DNA of 64,000 nucleotides from DASZTV01 sp035547515. Its GTDB lineage: Bacteria > Actinomycetota > Actinomycetes > JAFAQI01. The notes under the pieces were generated by a model, which was given only the letters and a program-made list of their open reading frames with translations, was not told where the DNA came from and did not search any database. How positions within the stretch are numbered: position 1 is the first letter of the stretch; every line of letters starts with the position of its first letter. Made by a program: the position numbers and the translations under genes. Shown here piece by piece: positions 41,538-49,631 of the stretch. The DNA lies in NCBI GenBank assembly GCA_035547515.1, contig DASZUS010000008.1, forward strand, positions 42,977 to 106,976, in the 5' to 3' direction.

Positions 41538-44293
41538 GCGGCCGCCGCTGGCCGCGCCGGGGCAGGAACCTGCTCCGGCGCGGCGGCGGCGTCGCGCTGC
41601 TGACCGTCCTCATCGGACTCGTGACGGCAGCTCCCGCCGCCGCCCACCCGTACCTGCTCAGCAGCAACCCGGCGAACGGCGCCATCCTCGCGTCCGCCCC
41701 CGCCACGATCGACATCAGCTACACCGAGGGCCTCGACCGCCCGTACTGCTCGGTGGTGCTGGTCGCCCCAGACGGCACGCACGTCGACACGCACCAGGTT
41801 GCCGCGTCCGCTCCGACCGAGCTGGCAGTGGCGCCGGACGCGTCCCTGTCCGAGCAGGGCACCTACGCCGTCAACTGGACCGCGGTCGGCGACGACGGCC
41901 ACACGGTCATCGGCAGCTTCGGCTTCAGCGTCGGCCACCCGAGCGCCAACGCGGCAGTCCAATCCGGCGGCACCGCCGTGTCGGGAACCGGGTCGAGCTC
42001 CGGCGGGGCTCGCCGGGTGCTCGGCGCGGTCCTGCCGTTCGCCGTCATCGTCCTCGCGGGACTGGTCCTGCTGTCGCGGACCTTGGCCGCCGCCGGGGCC
42101 CGCGCGACTCGGCTGATCCGGGTGGCGTTCGCTGCCTCCGGCGCGCTCGAGCTTGCGCTGGCCGGGATCGCGATCTCCGACCACGGGCTGTCGGCGTTCG
42201 GCTCGTCGGCGACCGGTCGCCGGCTGATCGCCGAGATCGCGTTGACAGCGGCGGCGGGCCTTGCCGGGCTCGCCCGGACCTCTCGCCGGCGGACCTGGCT
42301 CGGCGGGCTCGCCGCACTGGCACTGCTCGTCGTCCTTGCCGACTCCGGCCACGCGGCATCGCAACCGTCGTCGCGACGCGACCTCGTCCTCGCCGTGTAC
42401 TCCCTGCACCTGCTCGCGGTCAGCATCTGGATCGCTGCGATCGCCGCCGTCCTGCTCCGGCTTCGCACGAGGACAGATGACGACCTTGCACCCGACCTGC
42501 ATCGCTCGCTGCGCACCCTTGTCGCCGTGTCGCTTGTTGCGGTGCTCGCGACAGGCGTTGCGACGACGGACTGGGGCCTGCGCACCCTGAGCGATCTTCC
42601 GCACACCACCTATGGCCGGCTGGCGCTGACGCTTGCCGGCCTCTTCGTGGTCATGGTGTGCCTGGGCATTGCGGCGTCGGCGTCGCGTCGGATGATCGTG
42701 GTGGAAGCCGTCGTCGCGGCTGGCGCGCTCGTGGTGGGCGGCGTGATCAGCCAGTCGTCCCTGCCGCTCGACGAGCCCTACGCGTCGCAGACATTTGCCG
42801 CCTCGACCGGTGTTGCGATGTCCGTGGCACCGGTCGGTGACGACGGCCTGGACATCGCCACGCTGGCGCCGGGCATCGTGGGCCGCAACACCCTGGTCCT
42901 CGAGGTCGGGCACGCCGACGAGGAGGACTTCCTGAGCCCGCAGTCAAGCGTGAGGGCGGTCACCGCGACCGTGTCCTGCGGCGGCTGCGGAGCGCCGGAC
43001 CAGCACCTGACGTTGCAGCCGACCGGGGCGGGAGCGGAGTGGACGGCAGACGTCACGTTGCCGCGAGCCGCTTCGTGGCTGGTCACGGCGGCGGTACGGC
43101 GCGCTGGTGCCGCGGCGGAGGTCTCGCGGTTCTCCGAGCGCGTCACGCCCGCGGACCTTCCCGACCAGGTCGTCATCGGCGTCCCTGCGGCGTTGTCCGG
43201 ACCTAGCGGATCGACCTGCCGTGACCAGCTGCTCGGGCTCCAGGTCGCGCTGCAGGATCTCAACGCGCAGGCAGCCGACCACGGCGACCTCATGCGCGTC
43301 GTCGCAGTGGACCTGCACGACGGCGTCACGCAAGCGATGGCACGGCTGCACTCCCTCGGTGCGCGGCTGATCGCCATGCCGTGCGGCACCGCGGACCAGG
43401 TCGACCGAGCCACCTCCCTGGCCCGCGCCGCCGGGCTGCCGGTGGTGGCGGGGGAGGGCTCGGTGACCGACCGGCAGGCCGGGGTCTGGTCGACCCAGCC
43501 GTCGTGGCAGGCCGAAGGCGCCGCGATCGCCAACCAGGCGCTGCGCCAGGACGCTAAGAGCGTCGTCGCCGTTGCGGGGACGACCGCGGTGGACCAGGCC
43601 GAGCTCGCCGGGTTGCGGCAAGGTCTCGCCGGGCATGCGGTGGCGCTGCGCGTGACGGGCTTTCCGGCGAGGCCGCGGAGCTTCGTCGGCGGTCTCTACC
43701 GTGCCGACACCGACGTGGTCGTGCTGCTCGGCGACCGCACGGAGGCCGATCCCACAGTGCACTCGTTCTCCGCCGTGAACGCGGACACCGGATGGGCGCC
43801 GACGCACGGCATCCTTGCGTCGGCCCAGCTGATGAGCACGGACTTCATCAACGGCGCCGGCAACATCACCCGGGTCGGGGGGATCGAGTTCGCGAGCGAC
43901 ATCAACCCGTTCGACCCGATCGCCCAGTACTACGCCAGCCGGCTGCGCGCGCTCGCCCCCGGCGTACGCCCGACCTTCGATGGCGTGCACGGTTACGACG
44001 CCGGTCTGCTGGTGGCGGAGGCGTTGCGTGACGGCGGCGGCCGGCCGTCGCCGTCGTCGCTCGCGAAGCTGCTCGGCTCGCACTTCACCGACTTCACGGT
44101 CGGCAGCTACCAACTCGACTGGCAGCCCGACGGCGGTACGTCGACGTCGCTGGCGTTCTTCCGCTCCACGTACGTCAACCCGATGGCGATGCCGTCGTTC
44201 GCGCCGGGCGGCGCCGCGGCCCTTGCCCACGAAGGAACATTTCTCAATGCCGGCGGCTTCGAACAAGTCGCCCCGTTTAGGAGGTTGTCGTGA
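41534..44293 (+). CDS. CopC-CopD copper protein fused to a type I periplasmic-binding domain
   Basis: A 919-residue protein. The signal peptide is about 1-37, so His38 would be the mature N-terminus. The CopC domain (38-133) keeps the Cu(II) ligands: N-terminal His38, and Asp121 and His123 in DGHTVIG. A CopD-like membrane region follows (about 163-420, roughly eight helices), then a beta-rich stretch with VSCGGCG, then a Peripla_BP_6 domain (about 544-900) starting DQVVIGVPAALSG. CopC/CopD import copper; the added binding-protein domain is unusual. The GTG overlaps the SBP56-like stop, which fits copper supply to that enzyme. Confidence 0.82.
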   Translation: MSGRRWPRRGRNLLRRGGGVALLTVLIGLVTAAPAAAHPYLLSSNPANGAILASAPATIDISYTEGLDRPYCSVVLVAPDGTHVDTHQVAASAPTELAVAPDASLSEQGTYAVNWTAVGDDGHTVIGSFGFSVGHPSANAAVQSGGTAVSGTGSSSGGARRVLGAVLPFAVIVLAGLVLLSRTLAAAGARATRLIRVAFAASGALELALAGIAISDHGLSAFGSSATGRRLIAEIALTAAAGLAGLARTSRRRTWLGGLAALALLVVLADSGHAASQPSSRRDLVLAVYSLHLLAVSIWIAAIAAVLLRLRTRTDDDLAPDLHRSLRTLVAVSLVAVLATGVATTDWGLRTLSDLPHTTYGRLALTLAGLFVVMVCLGIAASASRRMIVVEAVVAAGALVVGGVISQSSLPLDEPYASQTFAASTGVAMSVAPVGDDGLDIATLAPGIVGRNTLVLEVGHADEEDFLSPQSSVRAVTATVSCGGCGAPDQHLTLQPTGAGAEWTADVTLPRAASWLVTAAVRRAGAAAEVSRFSERVTPADLPDQVVIGVPAALSGPSGSTCRDQLLGLQVALQDLNAQAADHGDLMRVVAVDLHDGVTQAMARLHSLGARLIAMPCGTADQVDRATSLARAAGLPVVAGEGSVTDRQAGVWSTQPSWQAEGAAIANQALRQDAKSVVAVAGTTAVDQAELAGLRQGLAGHAVALRVTGFPARPRSFVGGLYRADTDVVVLLGDRTEADPTVHSFSAVNADTGWAPTHGILASAQLMSTDFINGAGNITRVGGIEFASDINPFDPIAQYYASRLRALAPGVRPTFDGVHGYDAGLLVAEALRDGGGRPSPSSLAKLLGSHFTDFTVGSYQLDWQPDGGTSTSLAFFRSTYVNPMAMPSFAPGGAAALAHEGTFLNAGGFEQVAPFRRLS

Positions 44294-44931
44294 AGCTCGC
44301 TCAGCTCGGCGGTGTCGCCGCGGGAGCGACAGCGGTTCTGCTGGTCTCCGGGTGCGGCGGCGGTTCGACCCCAAGCCCGTCGTCGCACCCGGTCACGGCG
44401 AGGCCCGCCGCGGCAGTGGCGCCGGTGACGACCGGCTGCACCGGGGCGATGCTGCCGAAGGGCTTCACGGTCGACGCCGCGCACACCGGCAAGCTCACGG
44501 CACACAACTACAGCGCGACGGCCGATGTGCAGGCGGCGCTGGAGTACGACCAGATGACCGACGGCGGCCGCGACGTATGGCTGAAGCGAGCGAAGTCGGG
44601 ACGGATCACTCAGGTGGCCAGCTGCATCGCGATGCCGTTCCCGTCGGCGCACATCGCCAACCGGTTCTTCATGTCCTACCGGCAGCTGCGCACGGACGCG
44701 GGATCCATCGTGCATCGCATCGCGCTGCCGAAGCCGGTCGCCGGTCTGGCGGGCGTCACGGCGTACCTCGAGACGCAGCAGTCGTTCCGCGGGTACCACA
44801 TCGCCTCGACGAACGTGATCGAGGCGGCGGGCCGGGACGGCTCACGGCTCGACATCGTGTCGGTAGCGGGCTCCTCGCCGTCAGCCGCGCTCGCGCAACG
44901 GCTGCTGGCCGCGATGGCGGGTGCCGCATGA
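44290..44931 (+). CDS. Lipoprotein of unknown function in the SBP56/copper cluster
   Basis: A 213-residue protein with a lipoprotein signal (lipobox VSGC, Cys about 22), a Ser/Pro/Ala linker and a mixed alpha/beta domain with a central pair of cysteines (TTGC, SCIAM). I do not recognise a family. It starts with GTG in a 4-base overlap with the CopCD fusion and overlaps the next lipoprotein by ATGA. Confidence 0.65.
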   Translation: MKLAQLGGVAAGATAVLLVSGCGGGSTPSPSSHPVTARPAAAVAPVTTGCTGAMLPKGFTVDAAHTGKLTAHNYSATADVQAALEYDQMTDGGRDVWLKRAKSGRITQVASCIAMPFPSAHIANRFFMSYRQLRTDAGSIVHRIALPKPVAGLAGVTAYLETQQSFRGYHIASTNVIEAAGRDGSRLDIVSVAGSSPSAALAQRLLAAMAGAA

Positions 44932-45578
44932 GCGCGCGTCGCAGCGCTGTGGCCCTCGCCCTGGCAGCGCTCGGCTTCGCCGTGGCGGGCTGCAGCAGTG
45001 GCTCCTCGCCGTCCGCGAGCCCCTCCAGTCCGGCTGTCGCGTCGAGCCCGTCGACCGTGCAGACGGTCCCGCCCGGACCCGTCGTACCGAGCTCGCCTTC
45101 GCTGTCGCTGGCCGACATCGCCGATCCTGGGCTCGCATCCCACATCGGCGACGGCAAGCTGACCGTCGCCCAGGTCAGGCAGCTCATGCAGTTCTTCGAG
45201 AACAAGGTCAGCGCCGCGTATGCCCACGGCGACGCGGACGCCCTCGACCACTACCTCGCGGGGCCGATGCTGTCGGGCAACCGGGCAACGATCAACCTGC
45301 TCAACAGCCAGAACAAGCTCAACGTCTACCGGATCAGGGTTGGCAAGGTGACGATCGAGACGAACGAGAAGACCAGCGTGATCTTCGACATGACCGGCGA
45401 CATGGTTCTCGACTACTTCCTCGACTCGAAGACGCACAAGGTCCTCGAGCACGGATTGCCCGGGCCGAGCCAGGTGCAGTTCGCGGTGTTCTTCAACGAG
45501 AACCCGAAGAACCACACGTGGTACTGGACCGGTGAGAAGTCCGAGACCGCTAGCGACTCGTCGGGGGCAGGCCAGTGA
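44928..45578 (+). CDS. Second lipoprotein of unknown function in the cluster
   Basis: A 216-residue protein with lipobox VAGC (Cys about 22), a long Ser/Pro-rich spacer to about 58 and a C-terminal alpha/beta domain of about 140 residues whose outline (helix with AYAHGDADALDHYLAG, then strands) resembles NTF2-like or Mce-associated folds. No family is assigned. The ATG overlaps the previous stop; the longer open frame upstream is a shadow within the CopCD gene. Confidence 0.65.
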   Translation: MSARRSAVALALAALGFAVAGCSSGSSPSASPSSPAVASSPSTVQTVPPGPVVPSSPSLSLADIADPGLASHIGDGKLTVAQVRQLMQFFENKVSAAYAHGDADALDHYLAGPMLSGNRATINLLNSQNKLNVYRIRVGKVTIETNEKTSVIFDMTGDMVLDYFLDSKTHKVLEHGLPGPSQVQFAVFFNENPKNHTWYWTGEKSETASDSSGAGQ

Positions 45579-46576
45579 GGCGGGCGAGGCTCGCGGCCGC
45601 TCTCGCCGGTCTGGTGGCGGCGGCGGTCGCGGCGCCGGCCGCCGCCGCGTCCGCTGGGGCGCGCTCTGCCGGGCACCCCGGGATCCTGCGGTTGTCCGGC
45701 GTGCTGCGGCTGGCGAGCGGGAGCTGCGCCGGCGGAACGCCCAGCGGGAGCTATCTGTCCGTCACGTTCGGAACGCGCGCGATCGACAACCCGGCGTCGG
45801 ACTGCGAAGGCGGCGCGGTGACGCTGCTCTCGCCAGGACGTGAGGGCCTATCGACGACGTCGTTCTCCCCGGCTTCGGAGGACGGATTCGACGGTCGCGG
45901 CAATGCCGTGGCCCAGTCGATCACCCGCCCGGTCGCCTTCGGCAAGCACCTGCTCGGCCTCGTCAGCTCGGCCCAGGACTTGCAGGACGCGCCAACCGGG
46001 CCTGGCTTGTTCTCGCTGCCGCACATCTACGTGACAGGGGACAAGGTCCTGGCCGACGTCCGGTCGGTGCAGGTGCTCTACGGCGGGCAGGCCGACACCA
46101 CCTGTGCGTCCGGAGCCGGAGCCGGGTGCTGGCTGATCGGCGCGGAGCGAGCCACGGGGACCTACGACGCGGCGACCCGCCACATCACGCTGTCGTGGTT
46201 TTCCGGGCAGTCGTTCGTGCCGCAGTCGGCGGGGACCGCAGTGCATCTGTCCGGCACCTTCGTGGGAGCCGAGCCGAAGCCCGTGAGCACGCACGGCGTG
46301 GTCGAGCTCGGCACGTCGAGCTTCAGCGCCGCTTCGCCGCCACCCGCAGTCGTCGCCGCGATCCGGCACAGCTCGCCACCTCCCGCTCGGGCGGCGAAGC
46401 GCCGCGCGGTGGCAGCTTCCGGCCCGGCCTCCGAGCGGTCGGCGCTCACCGGCGGGGAGGACTCGCCGCTGTGGCGCGTGCTCGGTTCGCCATTGGCGCT
46501 CGCCGTCGCGACGTTGCTGATCGGGGTCGACGGGCTGCTGCTGGCCGGCGCAGTGGGGCGAAGGCGGACGCGGTGA
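45575..46576 (+). CDS. Cluster-specific exported protein, paralog A1 (membrane-anchored)
   Basis: A 333-residue protein with a signal peptide (about 1-27), one copy of a repeated beta-rich domain (about 40-225) and a C-terminal membrane helix followed by RRRTR. Domain landmarks shared with three other genes here are L-x2-G-S/A-C, GSYL, a FD-x2-GN motif and ATGTYDAATRH-x-I-x-L-x-WFSG. It also shares GCW with paralog A2. I do not recognise the family. The GTG start overlaps the upstream lipoprotein gene. Confidence 0.65.
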   Translation: MRRARLAAALAGLVAAAVAAPAAAASAGARSAGHPGILRLSGVLRLASGSCAGGTPSGSYLSVTFGTRAIDNPASDCEGGAVTLLSPGREGLSTTSFSPASEDGFDGRGNAVAQSITRPVAFGKHLLGLVSSAQDLQDAPTGPGLFSLPHIYVTGDKVLADVRSVQVLYGGQADTTCASGAGAGCWLIGAERATGTYDAATRHITLSWFSGQSFVPQSAGTAVHLSGTFVGAEPKPVSTHGVVELGTSSFSAASPPPAVVAAIRHSSPPPARAAKRRAVAASGPASERSALTGGEDSPLWRVLGSPLALAVATLLIGVDGLLLAGAVGRRRTR

Positions 46577-47286
46577 TCGCCCACCGTGGCCGCCGGGCAC
46601 TGGCCGCCCTGACGGCGGGCGCTGCGCTCGTCCTCGCGGCGGGCTGCAGCGGCACGCACCAGACCACGCCGGACGCGACGCACCTCGACGGGCTGTTCCG
46701 CATCGCTCCCGGCGCCTGCCCGGCGGCCTCCGGCCTGCCTACCGGCAGCTACCTCGTCGTGCTCTCGGCCGCGTCGGGCGGCACCGTCGGCAACCCGCAC
46801 GGCGGGTGCAAGAACCCGGCGTACACCCTGCTCGACCCTGGCACCGACGGCGGGCTGGTGACCGGAGAGTTCCAGCAGGTCTCGGGACCGACGTTCGACC
46901 GCCACGGCAACTCGCGCGACGGGCGGATCATCGCGCCGGTGCGCTTCGGCAAGCTCGACGTCGGCTTCGGCACGAGCTCGCGGGACGAGCAGGACGCGCC
47001 TGCCGGAGCGCCCGCCTTCCCGGTCCCGTCCGCAATCGTCCGGGGCAGCGCGCTGTCGGTGGACCTGCGCTCGTTGGTGGTGAGCTACGCGGGCGACGCG
47101 GACACGAGCTGCAAGACGACGTACGGCGTCGGCTGCTGGGAGCTCGGCTCGGAGAACGCCACTGGCACCTACGACGCAGCGACCGGCCACTACAGCATCC
47201 AGTGGTTCTCCGGTGCGTCGTTCACGCCGAAGGGCGACTCGATCGAGGTCCATCTCGAAGGCACGTTCGTCCCGTCCTCCTCGTGA
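46573..47286 (+). CDS. Cluster-specific lipoprotein, paralog A2
   Basis: A 237-residue lipoprotein (lipobox LAAGC, Cys about 25) carrying the same domain as its upstream neighbour: 'APGAC', TGSYL, 'DPGTDGGLVTGEFQ', FDRHGNS, GCWELGSENATGTYDAATG and 'IQWFSGASF'. Conserved cysteines pair up between A1 and A2. It has no C-terminal anchor, because the lipid replaces it. The GTG overlaps the A1 stop. Confidence 0.65.
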   Translation: MIAHRGRRALAALTAGAALVLAAGCSGTHQTTPDATHLDGLFRIAPGACPAASGLPTGSYLVVLSAASGGTVGNPHGGCKNPAYTLLDPGTDGGLVTGEFQQVSGPTFDRHGNSRDGRIIAPVRFGKLDVGFGTSSRDEQDAPAGAPAFPVPSAIVRGSALSVDLRSLVVSYAGDADTSCKTTYGVGCWELGSENATGTYDAATGHYSIQWFSGASFTPKGDSIEVHLEGTFVPSSS

Positions 47287-47879
47287 GCCGGCGAGCGTCG
47301 CTGGCCATCGGCACCGCGATCCTCGTGGTGCTCGGCTGCGGAGCGGGCGTTGCGGCTGGCCGGGGTGGTGGGGACGCGTCGGCCAGCGCGGACCTGATCG
47401 CGCCGTTGTCGACGGCCGACCGGTCGGCGCTTGCCGCTGATCACCAGCTGGTCGAGAGCCTGCCGGGCGCCCTTGCCGAGGTGCCCCGCGCCGCGGCGGA
47501 TGCGGCACGCGTCGACGCCGCGACGGCGAGGTCGGAGCTCGCCGGCAATGCCGCGCTGCACGACCTTGCTGAGGCCGCCGAAGGGCGCTCGGCGGCCGTG
47601 TCGCTGCTGGTCTCGGACTACCGGGAGCTGCTCGCCGGCCGCCCGTTGCACGACGTCGCCGCGATGCCGCAGGCGTTGGCATCGCTGCAGGCAATTGAGG
47701 GCGACATCGTGCCGGCGGTGCGGGTGGTCGCCTTCACACACGGCCGGCGGCTGACGGCCACAGCGGCGTACGAGGCGGTCGCGGGCGACCACCGGGCGCC
47801 GGAGCTTGCCCGGCTGCTGGCCGACTGGTCGCAGGCCTACGGCGTGCTTGTGCTGATGGAGCAGAAGGCGCTCGGCTGA
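47283..47879 (+). CDS. Small secreted or anchored helical protein
   Basis: A 198-residue protein with an N-terminal hydrophobic segment (about 6-25) containing LGC in a weak lipobox position, then an almost entirely helical Ala/Leu-rich domain of about 165 residues. No family is recognised. It is the last gene of the plus-strand run that starts with the SBP56-like gene, overlaps A2 by 4 bases and converges on paralog B1 with a 13-base gap. Confidence 0.6.
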   Translation: MSRRASLAIGTAILVVLGCGAGVAAGRGGGDASASADLIAPLSTADRSALAADHQLVESLPGALAEVPRAAADAARVDAATARSELAGNAALHDLAEAAEGRSAAVSLLVSDYRELLAGRPLHDVAAMPQALASLQAIEGDIVPAVRVVAFTHGRRLTATAAYEAVAGDHRAPELARLLADWSQAYGVLVLMEQKALG

Positions 47880-47892
47880 GCCGGGATCGCTG

Positions 47893-48606
47893 CTAGCTCG
47901 ACGGGGTGAAGTGCCCCTGCAGGTGCCAGTAGCCGGAGAACCCGTTGAACGGCCCGCCGACGATCGAGCTGGTCCAGGTGAGGACGAAGGCGCCCGTCGC
48001 CGCGTTGTAGGTGCCGGTCACGGGCGAGGTGATGCCGGGAGAGGTGCCCCCCGGCTTCGGCGAGCCCTGGTTGAAGTACTGGTTGTTCCAGGACGCCGAC
48101 CACGCCTCGAGCTGGCCGGAGAGCTTGCCGTCGTTGTCGAAGATCTGCGGCGCGGGAACCTTGATGTGGCTCTGGGGGTCGACCTGCTCGGTCTGGATCC
48201 CGAACTCGATGGCGGTGAACGTCCCCGGCTTGGTGATCCGGTCGGCGAGGGAGTTGCCGTGGGCGTCGAACGCCTTCGCCGGCGGCGGCTGGAAGGTGCC
48301 GGTGACCAGCCCGCCGTCGGTGCCGGGCAGCTCGGGGGAGTAGGACTTGTCGGTGCAGACCGAGTCCGGGTTCTGGAAGTACGGGCCGTTGGCGAGGCTG
48401 CCGTTGGCGTCGATCATCCGGAAGTAGCTGCCGGTCGGGGTCCCGCTGCCCTTGCAGGAGCCCGGCGTCAGGTGGAATGTGCCGACGAGTGCTTTCGCGC
48501 CCTGCGGGGCCGTGGTGCCGCCTCCTGACGAGCCGCCTCCGCACGCGGCGCCGGCGACCGCGAGCGACGCGGCCGTGAGGGCGAGACGAGCGGTACGGCG
48601 GTTCAT
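47893..48606 (-). CDS. Cluster-specific lipoprotein, paralog B1
   Basis: A 237-residue lipoprotein (lipobox AGAAC, Cys about 22). Its domain is clearly homologous to the plus-strand gene at 49632: both contain SWNNQYFNQG, a GTYxAxTGA turn, VGGPF and a W-H-L ending. It also matches A1 and A2 more distantly (GSYF, 'PGTDGGLVTGTFQ', FDAHGNS). The ATG at 48606 has GAGGAG 6 bases upstream; ATG at 48618 would instead give an ATGA overlap with the preceding gene. Confidence 0.68.
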   Translation of the reverse strand: MNRRTARLALTAASLAVAGAACGGGSSGGGTTAPQGAKALVGTFHLTPGSCKGSGTPTGSYFRMIDANGSLANGPYFQNPDSVCTDKSYSPELPGTDGGLVTGTFQPPPAKAFDAHGNSLADRITKPGTFTAIEFGIQTEQVDPQSHIKVPAPQIFDNDGKLSGQLEAWSASWNNQYFNQGSPKPGGTSPGITSPVTGTYNAATGAFVLTWTSSIVGGPFNGFSGYWHLQGHFTPSS

Positions 48607-48614
48607 GGCACTCC

Positions 48615-49586
48615 TCATGCGGCGACGGGATCGGTGGCGACCGAGGCTTCGGCCGGGGTGTCGGGACGGCGTTGCGGCGGTGCGCCGGCTGCGATCGCGG
48701 CGAAGAAGACCAACGCGCCCGGTACGACGAAGAACCAGGGGAACAGCATGAACGAGGGCAGCGACGAGATCGCCTGGAAGCGCGGCAGGCTGTCGCTCAT
48801 CGCGCCGATCATCGGTGTCATGTCGTTGAGGATGTGCACCCAGTCGGCGTCGAGGGCGGTGATTGACGGGTAGTCGGCCGCGAGAGCGGCCTGGCTGACC
48901 CCGGAGGAGCGCAACGCCGGGACGATGTCGTTGCGGATCGCACCTTGTCCGACCGCCATCGTCGAGAAGTACTGCTGGATCTGCCCGATCTTCTGAGGCG
49001 TCTCGATCTGCTTGAAGGTGCTCATCATGTCGGCGCCCTTCGGCGCCCGGTCGAACATCTGCGTCGCAACCGGGGCGAGGATCAGCGCGATCCCGATCAC
49101 GGCCAGGCCGATCCGGGTGGGCTGGGGCGGCAGCGCCCCGAGCAGGCCCGCGATGGCGAGCGCTGCCATGAGAACGCCGGGGATGACGAAGAACCACGGG
49201 AACAGCCGGAAGCTGGGCAGTGCGGCCATCGCCTGGTAGTTGCCGAGGTTGTCCTGCACCTTGTCGAGCAGGTCGGTCATCGTCGAGTCGATCTGCGGCC
49301 ACTGCTGCTGGAGGTCCTGGTAGGACGCCAGCGCACCGGCAGCGTGCTTCGGGTCGGTCGCGTGCAGCTGCGGCACGGCCTTCGTGTCGACCTCGCGGAC
49401 CGCCGAGTCGATCTCGCCGATGTCCTTCTGGAAGCCGTCGAGGCGCTCGGTGGTCATGAACGGCTTGAAGTCGGTGAGCATCGCCGCGCCCTTCGGGGCG
49501 CGCGAGAACATCTGGAAGGCGACGGGCGCGAGCGCCAGCCCGATGCCAATGACCGCGACGATCGTGAGCAACGCTTTGCGACTCAT
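48615..49586 (-). CDS. Membrane protein made of two tandem copies
   Basis: A 323-residue protein with an internal duplication. Residues about 11-145 and 160-310 share a membrane helix ending in LAPVA-x-QMF-x-RAPKGA, a soluble helical region, and a second helix starting PSF-x-LFPWFFV-x-PG. Four membrane helices and two extracytoplasmic loops are predicted. I do not recognise the family. It is transcribed away from paralog B2 from a shared promoter region with a copper/persulfide-type palindrome, and it precedes B1. Confidence 0.7.
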   Translation of the reverse strand: MSRKALLTIVAVIGIGLALAPVAFQMFSRAPKGAAMLTDFKPFMTTERLDGFQKDIGEIDSAVREVDTKAVPQLHATDPKHAAGALASYQDLQQQWPQIDSTMTDLLDKVQDNLGNYQAMAALPSFRLFPWFFVIPGVLMAALAIAGLLGALPPQPTRIGLAVIGIALILAPVATQMFDRAPKGADMMSTFKQIETPQKIGQIQQYFSTMAVGQGAIRNDIVPALRSSGVSQAALAADYPSITALDADWVHILNDMTPMIGAMSDSLPRFQAISSLPSFMLFPWFFVVPGALVFFAAIAAGAPPQRRPDTPAEASVATDPVAA

Positions 49587-49595
49587 AATATGGAG

Positions 49596-49601
49596 TAATA
49601 T
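49596..49601 (+). promoter_or_regulatory. Overlapping divergent -10 elements (TAATAT / TATATT)
   Basis: On the plus strand TAATAT (49596-49601) is a strong -10 for paralog B2. On the minus strand TATATT (49602-49597) is a strong -10 for the duplicated membrane protein and ends 10 bases before its ATG. This is one of the most AT-rich spots in the window. Confidence 0.5.
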
Positions 49602-49618
49602 ACCCCAGTAGATGGGGT
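49602..49618. promoter_or_regulatory. CsoR/CstR-like operator (ACCCCA-N5-TGGGGT)
   Basis: A perfect 6-base inverted repeat with a 5-base centre lies next to the divergent -10 elements. The TACCCC...GGGGT form resembles operators of the CsoR family, whose members sense Cu(I) or persulfide, although the spacing is slightly longer than in typical sites. It would cover the transcription start of B2 and the -10/-35 spacer of the opposite gene. No CsoR-family gene is in the window. Confidence 0.5.
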
Positions 49619-49631
49619 TACAGTGGAATCC

